DNA from: Ardenticatenaceae bacterium
GTDB lineage: Bacteria > Chloroflexota > Anaerolineae > Promineifilales > Promineifilaceae
Direction of reading: 5' to 3'
Assembly: GCA_020634435.1 (NCBI GenBank)
Contig: JACKBS010000018.1
Coordinates: 26,043-90,042 of the forward strand
Length of the DNA: 64,000 nucleotides
The translations under genes and the position numbers were made by a program. The notes under the pieces were generated by a model, which saw nothing but the letters and a program-made list of their open reading frames with translations, did no database searches and had not been told where the DNA came from. Every line of letters begins with the position of its first letter. Positions within the stretch are counted from its first letter, which is position 1. This document shows positions 17,753 to 25,216 of the stretch, piece after piece.

Positions 17753-19498
17753 ATGAAAAGCACCCATAAGTGGTACATTTTAACCGTTCTTTTCCTCGCC
17801 TTGAGTTTCTTCATCGTTGCCTGTGGCGGCGCTGCGGAAACAACAGAAGAGGAACCAGCCGCCGATGACACTTCCACCGAAGCTGTTACAACAGACGAAG
17901 AGCCGATGGAAGAAGAAACGCCAGCTGAAGAAGAAATGATGGAGTTCGAGCCAACATCTGTAGCTGCTGAAAACTGCGACTACGGTGGCAAGATCAGCTC
18001 TATCGAAGCCACAAGCCAGTACGAGGTTGTCTTCAACCTGTGCAAGCCAGACCCGGCTTTCCTGGCCAAAATCGCCTTCACGCCTTTTGGTATTCAGCCT
18101 TCTGAGTGGATCGCTGAAACGGGTGGCACTGGCGACATTTTGGAGCACCCCATTGGCACCGGCCCCTACATGCTCGATGAATGGGTCCGTGGCGACCAGA
18201 TTATCTTCAAGCGTTTTGATGGTTACTGGGGCGAACCGGCCATTGCTGAAACGGCCGTTCTCCGCTGGAGTACTGAGGGTGCTGCCCGTCTGCTGGAGCT
18301 GCAAGCTGGCACCGTAGACATGATCACCAACGTCAGCCCCGACGACTTTGAAGCTGTAGAAGCCGATCCGAACCTGCAACTGCTGCCCAGCGCTAACCCG
18401 AACGTTCTCTATTTGGCTATGACCAATACCTTTGAGCCGTTCGACAACCCGCAGGTGCGTCAGGCCATCGCAATGGGCATTGACCGTCAGCGTATTGTGG
18501 ACAACTTCTATCCCGAAGGCTCTACCGTTGCTGAATACTTCACCCCCTGCTCAATCCCGAATGGCTGCGCAGGCGATCCGTGGTATGAATTTGATGCTGA
18601 AGCTGCTCGCGCCCTGTTGGCCGAAGCTGGCTACCCGGATGGATTCGAAACCTCCATCTACTACCGCGACGTTTTCCGCGGCTACCTGCCAGAACCGAGT
18701 CTGGTAGCCGTTGAATTCCAGACCCAACTGCGTGAGAACCTGGGCATCGAAGCCGAGGTTGTTGTGATGGAATCTGGCGCGTTTATTGATGAATCGACAA
18801 GCGGCCGTCTCGATGGCTTCTACCTGTTGGGCTGGGGTGCTGACTACCCGCACGTCACCAACTTCTTGGACTTCCACTTCAGTGCTGAGAACCCGCAGTT
18901 TGGTAACCCGCACCCGGAAATCTACGAAAAACTGTTAGAAGCTTCCACAATTGCTAACGCAGCCGATTCCGAATCGCTGTACGCCGAAGCCAACAACGCG
19001 ATCCGTGAACTGGTTCCCATGATTCCCATCGCCCACGGCGCTTCCGCTGACGCCGCTCTGGCTGGCGTAGGCAATGCCTATGTACCGCCGTTTGGGGCCA
19101 CCAGCTTTGCTCTGCTCGATCCCGGCAAGGACACGTTGGTTTACATGCAAAATGCAGAACCGATCAGCGTCTACTGCACCGACGAGACCGATGGTGAATC
19201 GTTACGGCCGTGTCAGCAGGTTGTAGAAACCCTCTACGACTACAAGACCGACTCTGGCGACACCGTTCCGGCGCTGGCCACTTCCTGCACCGGCAATGAA
19301 GACTCCACCGTTTGGACCTGTACGCTGCGCGAAGGCGTCACCTTCCACGATGGCTCCAGCTTCGACGCTAACGACGTGGTTGCTTCTTGGGCTGCTGGTA
19401 TCGATGCCTCCAACCCATACCATGTCGGTAACACGGGTGCTTTCGAGTACTACTCCTACCTCTGGGACGGTTTGATGAACGCCCCAGAAGGCGAGTAA
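17753..19498 (+). CDS. Peptide-type ABC substrate-binding lipoprotein (family 5), apparently circularly permuted
   Basis: 581 residues from ATG 17753, behind a strong AAGGAGGAGA; Cys24 in FFIVAC is lipidated and an acidic linker follows (~28-65). The mature part starts (~75) at GGKISSIEATSQYEVVFNL, which in ordinary DppA/OppA-family receptors lies ~150 residues in, and runs through EHPIGTGPYMLDEWVRGD, VRQAIAMGIDRQRIVDNF and the usual C-terminal lobe. Then, at ~460-581, comes what is normally the N-terminal lobe: QNAEPISVYCTDETDGESL, VPALATSC and LREGVTFHDGSSFDANDVV. The order is therefore rotated, not frameshifted: one continuous frame, each block present once. It is followed by two DppBC-like permeases. 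Confidence 0.9.
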   Translation: MKSTHKWYILTVLFLALSFFIVACGGAAETTEEEPAADDTSTEAVTTDEEPMEEETPAEEEMMEFEPTSVAAENCDYGGKISSIEATSQYEVVFNLCKPDPAFLAKIAFTPFGIQPSEWIAETGGTGDILEHPIGTGPYMLDEWVRGDQIIFKRFDGYWGEPAIAETAVLRWSTEGAARLLELQAGTVDMITNVSPDDFEAVEADPNLQLLPSANPNVLYLAMTNTFEPFDNPQVRQAIAMGIDRQRIVDNFYPEGSTVAEYFTPCSIPNGCAGDPWYEFDAEAARALLAEAGYPDGFETSIYYRDVFRGYLPEPSLVAVEFQTQLRENLGIEAEVVVMESGAFIDESTSGRLDGFYLLGWGADYPHVTNFLDFHFSAENPQFGNPHPEIYEKLLEASTIANAADSESLYAEANNAIRELVPMIPIAHGASADAALAGVGNAYVPPFGATSFALLDPGKDTLVYMQNAEPISVYCTDETDGESLRPCQQVVETLYDYKTDSGDTVPALATSCTGNEDSTVWTCTLREGVTFHDGSSFDANDVVASWAAGIDASNPYHVGNTGAFEYYSYLWDGLMNAPEGE

Positions 19499-19521
19499 TT
19501 CAGTCCTTCGTTCTTAAATCG

Positions 19522-19549
19522 TGAGGAACGCTGCAATTAGCGTTCCTCA
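19522..19549 (+). repeat. Stem-loop after the receptor gene
   Basis: TGAGGAACGCT (19522-19532) pairs with AGCGTTCCTCA (19539-19549) without a following T run. Such structures between receptor and permease genes commonly protect the receptor mRNA 3' end. Confidence 0.7.
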
Positions 19550-19561
19550 TCTTCAAAATAA

Positions 19562-19617
19562 GCGGGATGGCTTCTGCAGCATTGCCCAGTAAGTCATCCC
19601 GTCTTATTATTTTTTCC
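19562..19617 (+). terminator. Terminator-like hairpin between receptor and permeases
   Basis: GCGGGATGGCTT and AAGTCATCCCGT pair with one G-U pair, followed by a T-rich run (TTATTATTTTTT). It probably ends part of the transcripts before the permease genes. Confidence 0.6.
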
Positions 19618-19632
19618 AAGTGAGAGACGTCA

Positions 19633-20712
19633 ATGGTTCAATATGCCACTCGCCGACTCCTGTTAATCATTCCCGTTCTTTTCATCATCCTCGTTGTGGT
19701 GTTTGCCCTCGCTCGTTCGATTCCCGGTGACCCCTGCAAAGCAATTTTAGGCGAAAAAGCCAGCGCGGAGACGTGTGAGCGCTTCACTCGTGAGCATGGT
19801 CTGGATCAACCGATTCACGTGCAATTTGGCATTTACATGGGCAAAGTGCTGCGTGGCGATTTGGGCACCTCGATTCGATTCGGCCGTCCCATCACCCAAA
19901 TTTTGGTTGAACGCCTGCCCATGACCGACGAACTGGGTATTTCCGCCATGATCCTGGCTCTGGCTGTGGGCATACCGGCGGGCATTATTTCGGCCGTACG
20001 CCGCAATTCAATCGTTGATGTTGTGACGATGGTGGGGGCCAATATTGGCGTTTCAATCCCGGTGTTCTTTCTCGGCCTGCTGCTCATTTACCTGTTTGCC
20101 GTCATCCTAAAAGAGACACCATTTGCCTTGCCTCCCTCTGGGCGGCTCACCCCCGGCGTGTCACCCGATCCCTTTTACGTTTTGTGGAACTGGCAGGCTG
20201 AAGAAGGCAGTTTTAAATACCTGGTCTACGAATTCATTTCGAATCATTACGTTTTCAACGCCTTTATCACGGGAGATTGGGTCGTTTTCTGGGATGCCTT
20301 AAAGCATCTCGTTTTGCCGTCCCTGGCGCTCAGCACGATTCCTATGTCCATCATTGCCCGTATGACTCGTTCCAGCATGTTGGAAACGTTGGGGCTAGAT
20401 TTCGTGCGCACCGCCAAGGCCAAAGGTCTACCGAATCACGTCGTCGTTCTCAAACATGCGTTGCGAAATGCGCTCTTACCGGTCGTTACCATTGCTGGCT
20501 TGCAGTTGGCGGGCATTTTAGGCGGTGCCGTCTTAACGGAGACCATTTTTGCCCTACCCGGCGTTGGGCTAAGCGTGTTTGAGGCAATTACCTCACGAGA
20601 CTTCCCTATCATTCAGGGTTTTGTTGTTGTTATCGCCTTTGTCTATGTTTTCCTGAATCTTGTCGTGGATATTTCGTACGCCGTCTTAGATCCTCGGATT
20701 CGTCTAGATTAA
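19633..20712 (+). CDS. Peptide/nickel ABC transporter permease, DppB type
   Basis: 359 residues. Inner-membrane channel subunit for the adjacent family-5 receptor. The N-terminal helix is followed by the DppB-type start (ILVVVFALARSIPGDPC), the loop HGLDQPIHVQFGIYMGKVL, and near the C-terminus the ATPase-contact loop DFVRTAKAKGLPNHVVVLKH and the end FVYVFLNLVVDISYAVLDPR. These are all family landmarks; about six membrane helices are expected. It is followed 21 bp later by the DppC partner. No ATPase genes follow, so DppDF-like subunits must be encoded elsewhere. Confidence 0.95.
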   Translation: MVQYATRRLLLIIPVLFIILVVVFALARSIPGDPCKAILGEKASAETCERFTREHGLDQPIHVQFGIYMGKVLRGDLGTSIRFGRPITQILVERLPMTDELGISAMILALAVGIPAGIISAVRRNSIVDVVTMVGANIGVSIPVFFLGLLLIYLFAVILKETPFALPPSGRLTPGVSPDPFYVLWNWQAEEGSFKYLVYEFISNHYVFNAFITGDWVVFWDALKHLVLPSLALSTIPMSIIARMTRSSMLETLGLDFVRTAKAKGLPNHVVVLKHALRNALLPVVTIAGLQLAGILGGAVLTETIFALPGVGLSVFEAITSRDFPIIQGFVVVIAFVYVFLNLVVDISYAVLDPRIRLD

Positions 20713-20733
20713 CCAACAAAAAACAGGACGCTC

Positions 20734-21690
20734 ATGACCTCTGTAGCTCAACTTCCAGATGACAACATTGCTGACATTCGTGATTACCGTTCCAACAGCC
20801 TGTGGCGGCTAACCATTCGCCGCATCTTCCGCCAGCGATCGGCGGTGGTGGGGCTGAGTATTTTGGGCGTGCTGCTGATTTTGGCTATTTTTGCGCCGGT
20901 CATTGCGCCATACGATCCGACGCAAGACTTCATCGGTGAGGAAGGTGTGCGTCGCCGCGACCCACCGTGCATTCACCTGCTGGGTTGCCCGGAAGACCAA
21001 CCTCAGTTTCTGCTGGGCCTGGATGGGAATGCACGTGATGTGTTTAGCCGCATCTTATATGGCACGCGCGTTTCACTGCGCATTGGCTTCACCGTTATTT
21101 CTATCGCAATCCTCACTGGAACATTTCTAGGAGCTGTTGCTGGTTACGCAGGCGGCTGGTTAGACAATTTGATCATGCGCATCATGGACATTGTTTTGGC
21201 CTTTCCCTTTTTCCTGCTGGCCATTGCCCTGGTGTTTGTGCTTGGCCCCAGCCTTACCAATGCCATGCTGGCTATTGCCATTGTGAGTGTGCCGTCTTAT
21301 GCGCGGGTTATTCGGTCCACCGTGCTGTCTGTGCGTGAAGCAGATTATGTGGAAGCCTCACGGGCATTGGGGGCCAGCCATTGGCAGATTTTATTCGGCC
21401 GTATTTTACCCAATGCGCTGCCGCCACTGATTGTTTTAGGTACTTTGGGCATTGCGACGGCTATTTTGGATACGGCCGCTCTCTCCTTCCTTGGTTTGGG
21501 TGCTCAACCCCCTACACCGGAATGGGGCACTATGCTTGGCTCGGAGCGCAACCAGATATTTAGCGCACCTCATCTGGTGTTTGTTCCCGGCATTGCCATT
21601 TCTATCACCGTGCTCGCTTTTAACCTGCTGGGCGATGGTTTACGCGATGCTCTGGACCCACGCTTAGTAAATGCTGGCAAAGGACATTAA
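20734..21690 (+). CDS. Peptide/nickel ABC transporter permease, DppC type
   Basis: 318 residues. Second channel subunit. The DppC landmarks are the N-terminal SAVVGLSILGVLLILAIFAP, the ATPase-contact loop EADYVEASRALGASHWQI, LGAQPPTPEWGTMLGSERN and the end LLGDGLRDALDPRL. Between the first helix and LDGNARDVFSRILYG there is a Cys-containing periplasmic loop (~68-90). No ACGGCCGT octamer occurs in either permease, unlike most of the window. Confidence 0.95.
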   Translation: MTSVAQLPDDNIADIRDYRSNSLWRLTIRRIFRQRSAVVGLSILGVLLILAIFAPVIAPYDPTQDFIGEEGVRRRDPPCIHLLGCPEDQPQFLLGLDGNARDVFSRILYGTRVSLRIGFTVISIAILTGTFLGAVAGYAGGWLDNLIMRIMDIVLAFPFFLLAIALVFVLGPSLTNAMLAIAIVSVPSYARVIRSTVLSVREADYVEASRALGASHWQILFGRILPNALPPLIVLGTLGIATAILDTAALSFLGLGAQPPTPEWGTMLGSERNQIFSAPHLVFVPGIAISITVLAFNLLGDGLRDALDPRLVNAGKGH

Positions 21691-21811
21691 ACTTTTGAGG
21701 GGGGAAACGGCCGTTTTCCTCCTCACGATTCCTCTTTTCGCTATACGATTCGAGTAGTACCTTTGTATAGACTACCTCCTGTACGCCGTACCGAACGTGA
21801 CATAAATTTTG

Positions 21812-21839
21812 TTGACTTTACTTAATGTAAAGTTATAAT
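21812..21839 (+). promoter_or_regulatory. Sigma-70 promoter with dyad in the spacer (near-leaderless)
   Basis: TTGACT (21812-21817) and TATAAT (21834-21839), 16 bp apart. The dyad ACTTTAC-TTAAT-GTAAAGT (21815-21833) spans the -35 edge and spacer, placing any bound regulator in the path of RNA polymerase. The expected start point, ~21846, lies 2-3 nt before the ATG at 21849. Confidence 0.8.
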
Positions 21840-21848
21840 GTTGTTATT

Positions 21849-23132
21849 ATGTCTCCTTATCTCAGGATGGTGCAATGGCTACCAGACTGGTTTCGCATCT
21901 GGATACAAAATCAGGTTATACCAGCGCTGGGACTACAACCACAAGTCATTGCCACCGGAATGATAAGAGGCATATTTGATTCGTTTCTGTTTATGATGCT
22001 GATTTCAGGTCTTTTGGCCGGTGGTCGCTACTATTTAGAAGGCCAATACGCCCTACCCAGCTCGATTCAAGAAACAGTCATCAAATGGGCACCGATAGCT
22101 GATTTTATTGCCCGTGAAGCTGATATCCCGCGTGAAGTGCCTTTGGTGCTGTGGTTCAAAGAGAACAGCATGCAGGCCAGGAATCCTGAAAGTTGTACTG
22201 GTGTAATTGGAGCTTATGATCTGGTGCGGTCAGGAGAACATCCCTGCTTCACGCCGGGACCGATATCTGATCTGGAAGTAAGCGAACAACTAGCCATTGC
22301 AGCGGTAGAGTTTAAGGCGCGCTGCCCAGAAATCACCTACTTCACGCAAGATCCAGAGACGATTAAACGGTGTTATTTTGCTTACAACGCTGGTACTGGT
22401 GCAGCAAACCGTTTGAATGCTGATGAATCAGCCTATGTCATGAACAACTACGACGAGAATTACACCAATATGGTTTATTCGGATATCGAACTGGGAACTG
22501 TTCAAGTTACCGCGTTGGGCGCATGGCCAACGCATCTGGCGTTTCAAAGCCTGATTGTGGGGCAGATGGATGTAGAAGAACGGCCGTTTTCCCTATCTAT
22601 TCTCAACATCAGCACGCAGATTTACGATTTGGGCACCCAGGTTTGGTACGAATGGGTAGATGAATCAGGCGCTTCCAACGAAATGATGGCCCTGCCAAAC
22701 GGCCGTACCCTGGATACCGCCACTTGCATCGAAGAACCGCACAAATTGGGCCGCTTTAGCCTCCGCCCCCGCCTCAATCCCGTCACAGAATCGCCGATTC
22801 TGACACAAGACATTCACGGGTGCAGCTACAGCTTGCCCGGTTTAGACATCTCCAGCAATAATCGCTCGGCCGTGTTGCAAGCACCGATGCCGGGCAATGT
22901 CACAACATACACAGACCAGTGGTACAACAGCACAATTCGTATTGAAAATGATGAGTGGATTGTCTGGCTGCTGCATCCGCGTTCGTACTTCGTGGAAGAA
23001 GGAACCGTAACGCGGGGCCAGGCTGTAGGTGTGATGGGGGCCGTCGGTTACGCCACCGGCCCGCACGTCCATTACACCATTTATGATAAGGTCAACGAAG
23101 TTTTTGTCGATCCTGCCGCATTTTTACCGTAA
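21849..23132 (+). CDS. Cell-wall protein: lytic-transglycosylase-like region plus degenerate M23 peptidase domain
   Basis: 427 residues with one membrane helix (~41-58) and an extracellular remainder. Residues ~90-205 resemble a transglycosylase-type lysozyme fold: LVLWFKENSMQARNP with Glu105 as candidate acid, and CYFAYNAGTGAANRL. The C-terminal region (~320-427) resembles LytM/M23 endopeptidases: SLPGLDIS, LLHP, VTRGQAVGVMGAVG and TGPHVHYTIYD. However, the first zinc histidine expected in an HPGIDI-type motif is Leu here (LPGLDI), so peptidase activity is doubtful and a binding role is possible. Expression is from the promoter immediately before the ATG. Two wall-related genes follow. Confidence 0.75.
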   Translation: MSPYLRMVQWLPDWFRIWIQNQVIPALGLQPQVIATGMIRGIFDSFLFMMLISGLLAGGRYYLEGQYALPSSIQETVIKWAPIADFIAREADIPREVPLVLWFKENSMQARNPESCTGVIGAYDLVRSGEHPCFTPGPISDLEVSEQLAIAAVEFKARCPEITYFTQDPETIKRCYFAYNAGTGAANRLNADESAYVMNNYDENYTNMVYSDIELGTVQVTALGAWPTHLAFQSLIVGQMDVEERPFSLSILNISTQIYDLGTQVWYEWVDESGASNEMMALPNGRTLDTATCIEEPHKLGRFSLRPRLNPVTESPILTQDIHGCSYSLPGLDISSNNRSAVLQAPMPGNVTTYTDQWYNSTIRIENDEWIVWLLHPRSYFVEEGTVTRGQAVGVMGAVGYATGPHVHYTIYDKVNEVFVDPAAFLP

Positions 23133-23213
23133 ATCCACTATGGGTAAACGGCCGTACGGTAGCAACACACTTAGCAAATCATTCTAGCGATTCAAAGCAG
23201 AAAGGAGTAGAAG

Positions 23214-23768
23214 ATGGATTTTCTGGAGCTTTTAAAATTTGCCCCCCTGATTTTAGGGTTTGCCTTCATTGCATTTTTGCTATTCCGCAAAGATCCTTTC
23301 AATTCGTTCAACCTGGGCAAACTCATCACCTATTTCATCGGGGTGCTCATCACCTTCTTTGTCGTCGGTTGGCTGGTTGACTCGTTTGTTTTTGCCTGGG
23401 CCAATGATCGGTTGCAGAATGCCGACACATCGGCCGAATTTCAGGAGTTCAAAGATCGCAGTGAGCGAATCATTGATAATTCCTTTAATGACAACAATAC
23501 AACCCAAACGTCCGTCCAGCAGGTTCAGCCCACCAACCCCACAACTAGCATCATGGTCGTCACTGCCACCCCTGTGCCAGGTTCTGGTGACGCCCTCGCT
23601 CGACCTGAAACGGGTCCCACGCAATACACGGTGGTTTCGGGTGACACGCTCTTTGGCATTGCGCAGCGATACCATACAACAGTTAACGACATCATGGTTG
23701 TGAACGGGCTCACTTCCCATACCATCATGCCTGGACAGGTATTAAATATTCCTGCCCCATCTAACTAG
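23214..23768 (+). CDS. Membrane protein with C-terminal LysM domain
   Basis: 184 residues. Two hydrophobic segments (~7-24 and ~37-60) anchor it. An Asn/Gln/Thr-rich spacer (~85-130) leads to one LysM domain (~136-181; YTVVSGDTLFGIAQRYHTTV, GQVLNIP), which binds N-acetylglucosamine polymers such as peptidoglycan. The start has AAAGGAG upstream. It sits between a transglycosylase/M23-like protein and a two-helix membrane protein, suggesting an envelope assembly role. Confidence 0.88.
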   Translation: MDFLELLKFAPLILGFAFIAFLLFRKDPFNSFNLGKLITYFIGVLITFFVVGWLVDSFVFAWANDRLQNADTSAEFQEFKDRSERIIDNSFNDNNTTQTSVQQVQPTNPTTSIMVVTATPVPGSGDALARPETGPTQYTVVSGDTLFGIAQRYHTTVNDIMVVNGLTSHTIMPGQVLNIPAPSN

Positions 23769-23782
23769 CTGCAAATAGACTG

Positions 23783-24562
23783 ATGAGCAGACGAGACCGC
23801 CGCGGGCGTCGGGTAGAAGGGACTGGATTTACAGGGCTGGTTATCAGCTACTGGCGTCGGTTGCCGCAGCATTTCCGCTGGAATCTGGAGGATACCTTCC
23901 AGCCAGCCCAGCTGGAAGAGAGGTTGCTGCCCAACGAAGAACCTCAGCTGGAAATTCGCCTCGCCTGGTATCGAGACATCATTGGTGGGCTCATCTTCGA
24001 CCATTTCAACATCATCTTAGGGATTACCTTTCTGCTGGTGGTTGGCCTGCTCATTTATGTGGTAGCAACGGCCGCTTTTGCCTGGTATTTTGCCTTTACC
24101 CCCTTTTTGCTGCTGCTTGTGCTGGCTGGGTACGCCATCATGGAGCGCATCGAATATAACCAGTGGCGGCTACTAAAAACCAATGCCCGTTTGATTATCT
24201 CTATTCCGCAACCGGGATCGCTGTTTTTGGTGGACAACATCGAGTTGAAAGGGTTACCCCAAGTGGTGGATACTAACTGGTCGAAGAATCCAGTTTGGCG
24301 CGTCTTTCAATTTGTGACGGGCGCACGCGATTTGTATCTCAGTTTGGCCGCCTACCGATTTGTGGAAGGGACCGCCCGCGTTGGCGACGCTCTCATCATT
24401 CCAGATGTGATGCCGGATCAGGTTTTTGCGCTCAAGCGGCTGATCTTTACCGTTCCTGGCGGAGGCCCGCAGAAAGTCATGTTTGCTGGTCCGCAAGAGG
24501 TGGTTTTCCCCTCACCGCAAAAAGTCATCCCAGTGCCGGAAGAGCCAGCCGAAGAAGAATAA
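23783..24562 (+). CDS. Two-helix membrane protein with PH-like/bPH-type C-terminal part
   Basis: 259 residues. A basic N-terminus (MSRRDRRGRR) is followed by EERLLPNEEPQLEIRLAWYR, then two hydrophobic helices (~77-95, ~100-118), then a beta-rich soluble domain (~130-205: NARLIISIPQPGSLFLVDN, LRDLYLSLAAYR-like strands) suggestive of bacterial PH-like domains. The C-terminus is a Pro/Gln/Glu tail with repeated PQKV/PQEV words. It lies 14 bp after the LysM gene and is followed by a strong terminator, so it is the last gene of this unit. Function unknown; the PH assignment is tentative. Confidence 0.7.
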   Translation: MSRRDRRGRRVEGTGFTGLVISYWRRLPQHFRWNLEDTFQPAQLEERLLPNEEPQLEIRLAWYRDIIGGLIFDHFNIILGITFLLVVGLLIYVVATAAFAWYFAFTPFLLLLVLAGYAIMERIEYNQWRLLKTNARLIISIPQPGSLFLVDNIELKGLPQVVDTNWSKNPVWRVFQFVTGARDLYLSLAAYRFVEGTARVGDALIIPDVMPDQVFALKRLIFTVPGGGPQKVMFAGPQEVVFPSPQKVIPVPEEPAEEE

Positions 24563-24592
24563 TTGCATTCCTTTACTGCTTTGAAAATAAAG

Positions 24593-24620
24593 AAGACCTG
24601 GCAAAACCAGGTCTTTTTTT
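24593..24620 (+). terminator. Terminator of the wall-gene unit
   Basis: AAGACCTGG (24593-24601) and CCAGGTCTT (24607-24615) with a CAAAA loop and a run of T. It closes the 21849-24562 operon. Confidence 0.92.
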
Positions 24621-24653
24621 ACTCTTTTTATTAGGTGACGTGGGAAACGGCCG

Positions 24654-25127
24654 TTACGTTAAAAGCGTCGTATCCCCTTCATAAGGCTCCACATCGGTGG
24701 CTTCAGGACCTTTGCGTGTCTCTTCCACATCGTACAAAATCCACTGCCCTTCCTGAATTGTTTCTGGATCGCGCGTTGTGTTGGACTTATGGAAGAAAAT
24801 CTCTTCGCCACCCCCGCGCATGATGAAGCCGTACCCCTTCTGGCTGTTATACCACTTCATACGGCCGATATACTTCCCTGTCTGTGGATCAATTTGGATG
24901 GTATCGGGCATTTCAAACTCTTCACCACTGCTTTCATCAGCTTCAGCTGGCGGTGAATAAGATTCGCGGCTCGATTTATAAGTCTGAGGGGGCGCATCGA
25001 AATCCAGCTCTGCCAGCGAGGCCGGCTCTACAGGCAGCCCCGCCTGCGCCAGCTGCCGCTGCATCTCAACTGTAAAGACGAATTGGTTACCGTCTTCGTC
25101 TGTTGCCCATTGGTCCTTGTAATTCAT
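24654..25127 (-). CDS. Cold-shock-domain protein with N-terminal extension
   Basis: 157 residues from ATG 25127 with GGAGA eight bases upstream; longer in-frame starts lack a site. Cold-shock domains bind single-stranded RNA or DNA. The domain is at ~85-155 (GRMKWYNSQKGYGFIMRGGG, then EEIFFHKSN), containing RNP1 KGYGFI and RNP2 EIFFH. Residues 1-80 are an unusual acidic extension (YKDQWATDEDGNQFVFTVEM), so this is not a plain CspA-size protein. It ends next to an ACGGCCGT copy and is convergent with the wall-gene unit. Confidence 0.88.
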   Translation of the reverse strand: MNYKDQWATDEDGNQFVFTVEMQRQLAQAGLPVEPASLAELDFDAPPQTYKSSRESYSPPAEADESSGEEFEMPDTIQIDPQTGKYIGRMKWYNSQKGYGFIMRGGGEEIFFHKSNTTRDPETIQEGQWILYDVEETRKGPEATDVEPYEGDTTLLT

Positions 25128-25216
25128 GGTGAAAATCTCCGTTGGCCTTTGTTCATGGAAAAACTTAACTTTAACGCGAAAATCTAACTTTTTCGGAGTC
25201 AATTATAAACTATATT

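Noticed and set aside
17753..19498. Two gene fragments or a frameshift instead of a permuted receptor
   Set aside because: The frame is continuous, both lobes are complete and each occurs once; a simple deletion between tandem copies would not give this order.
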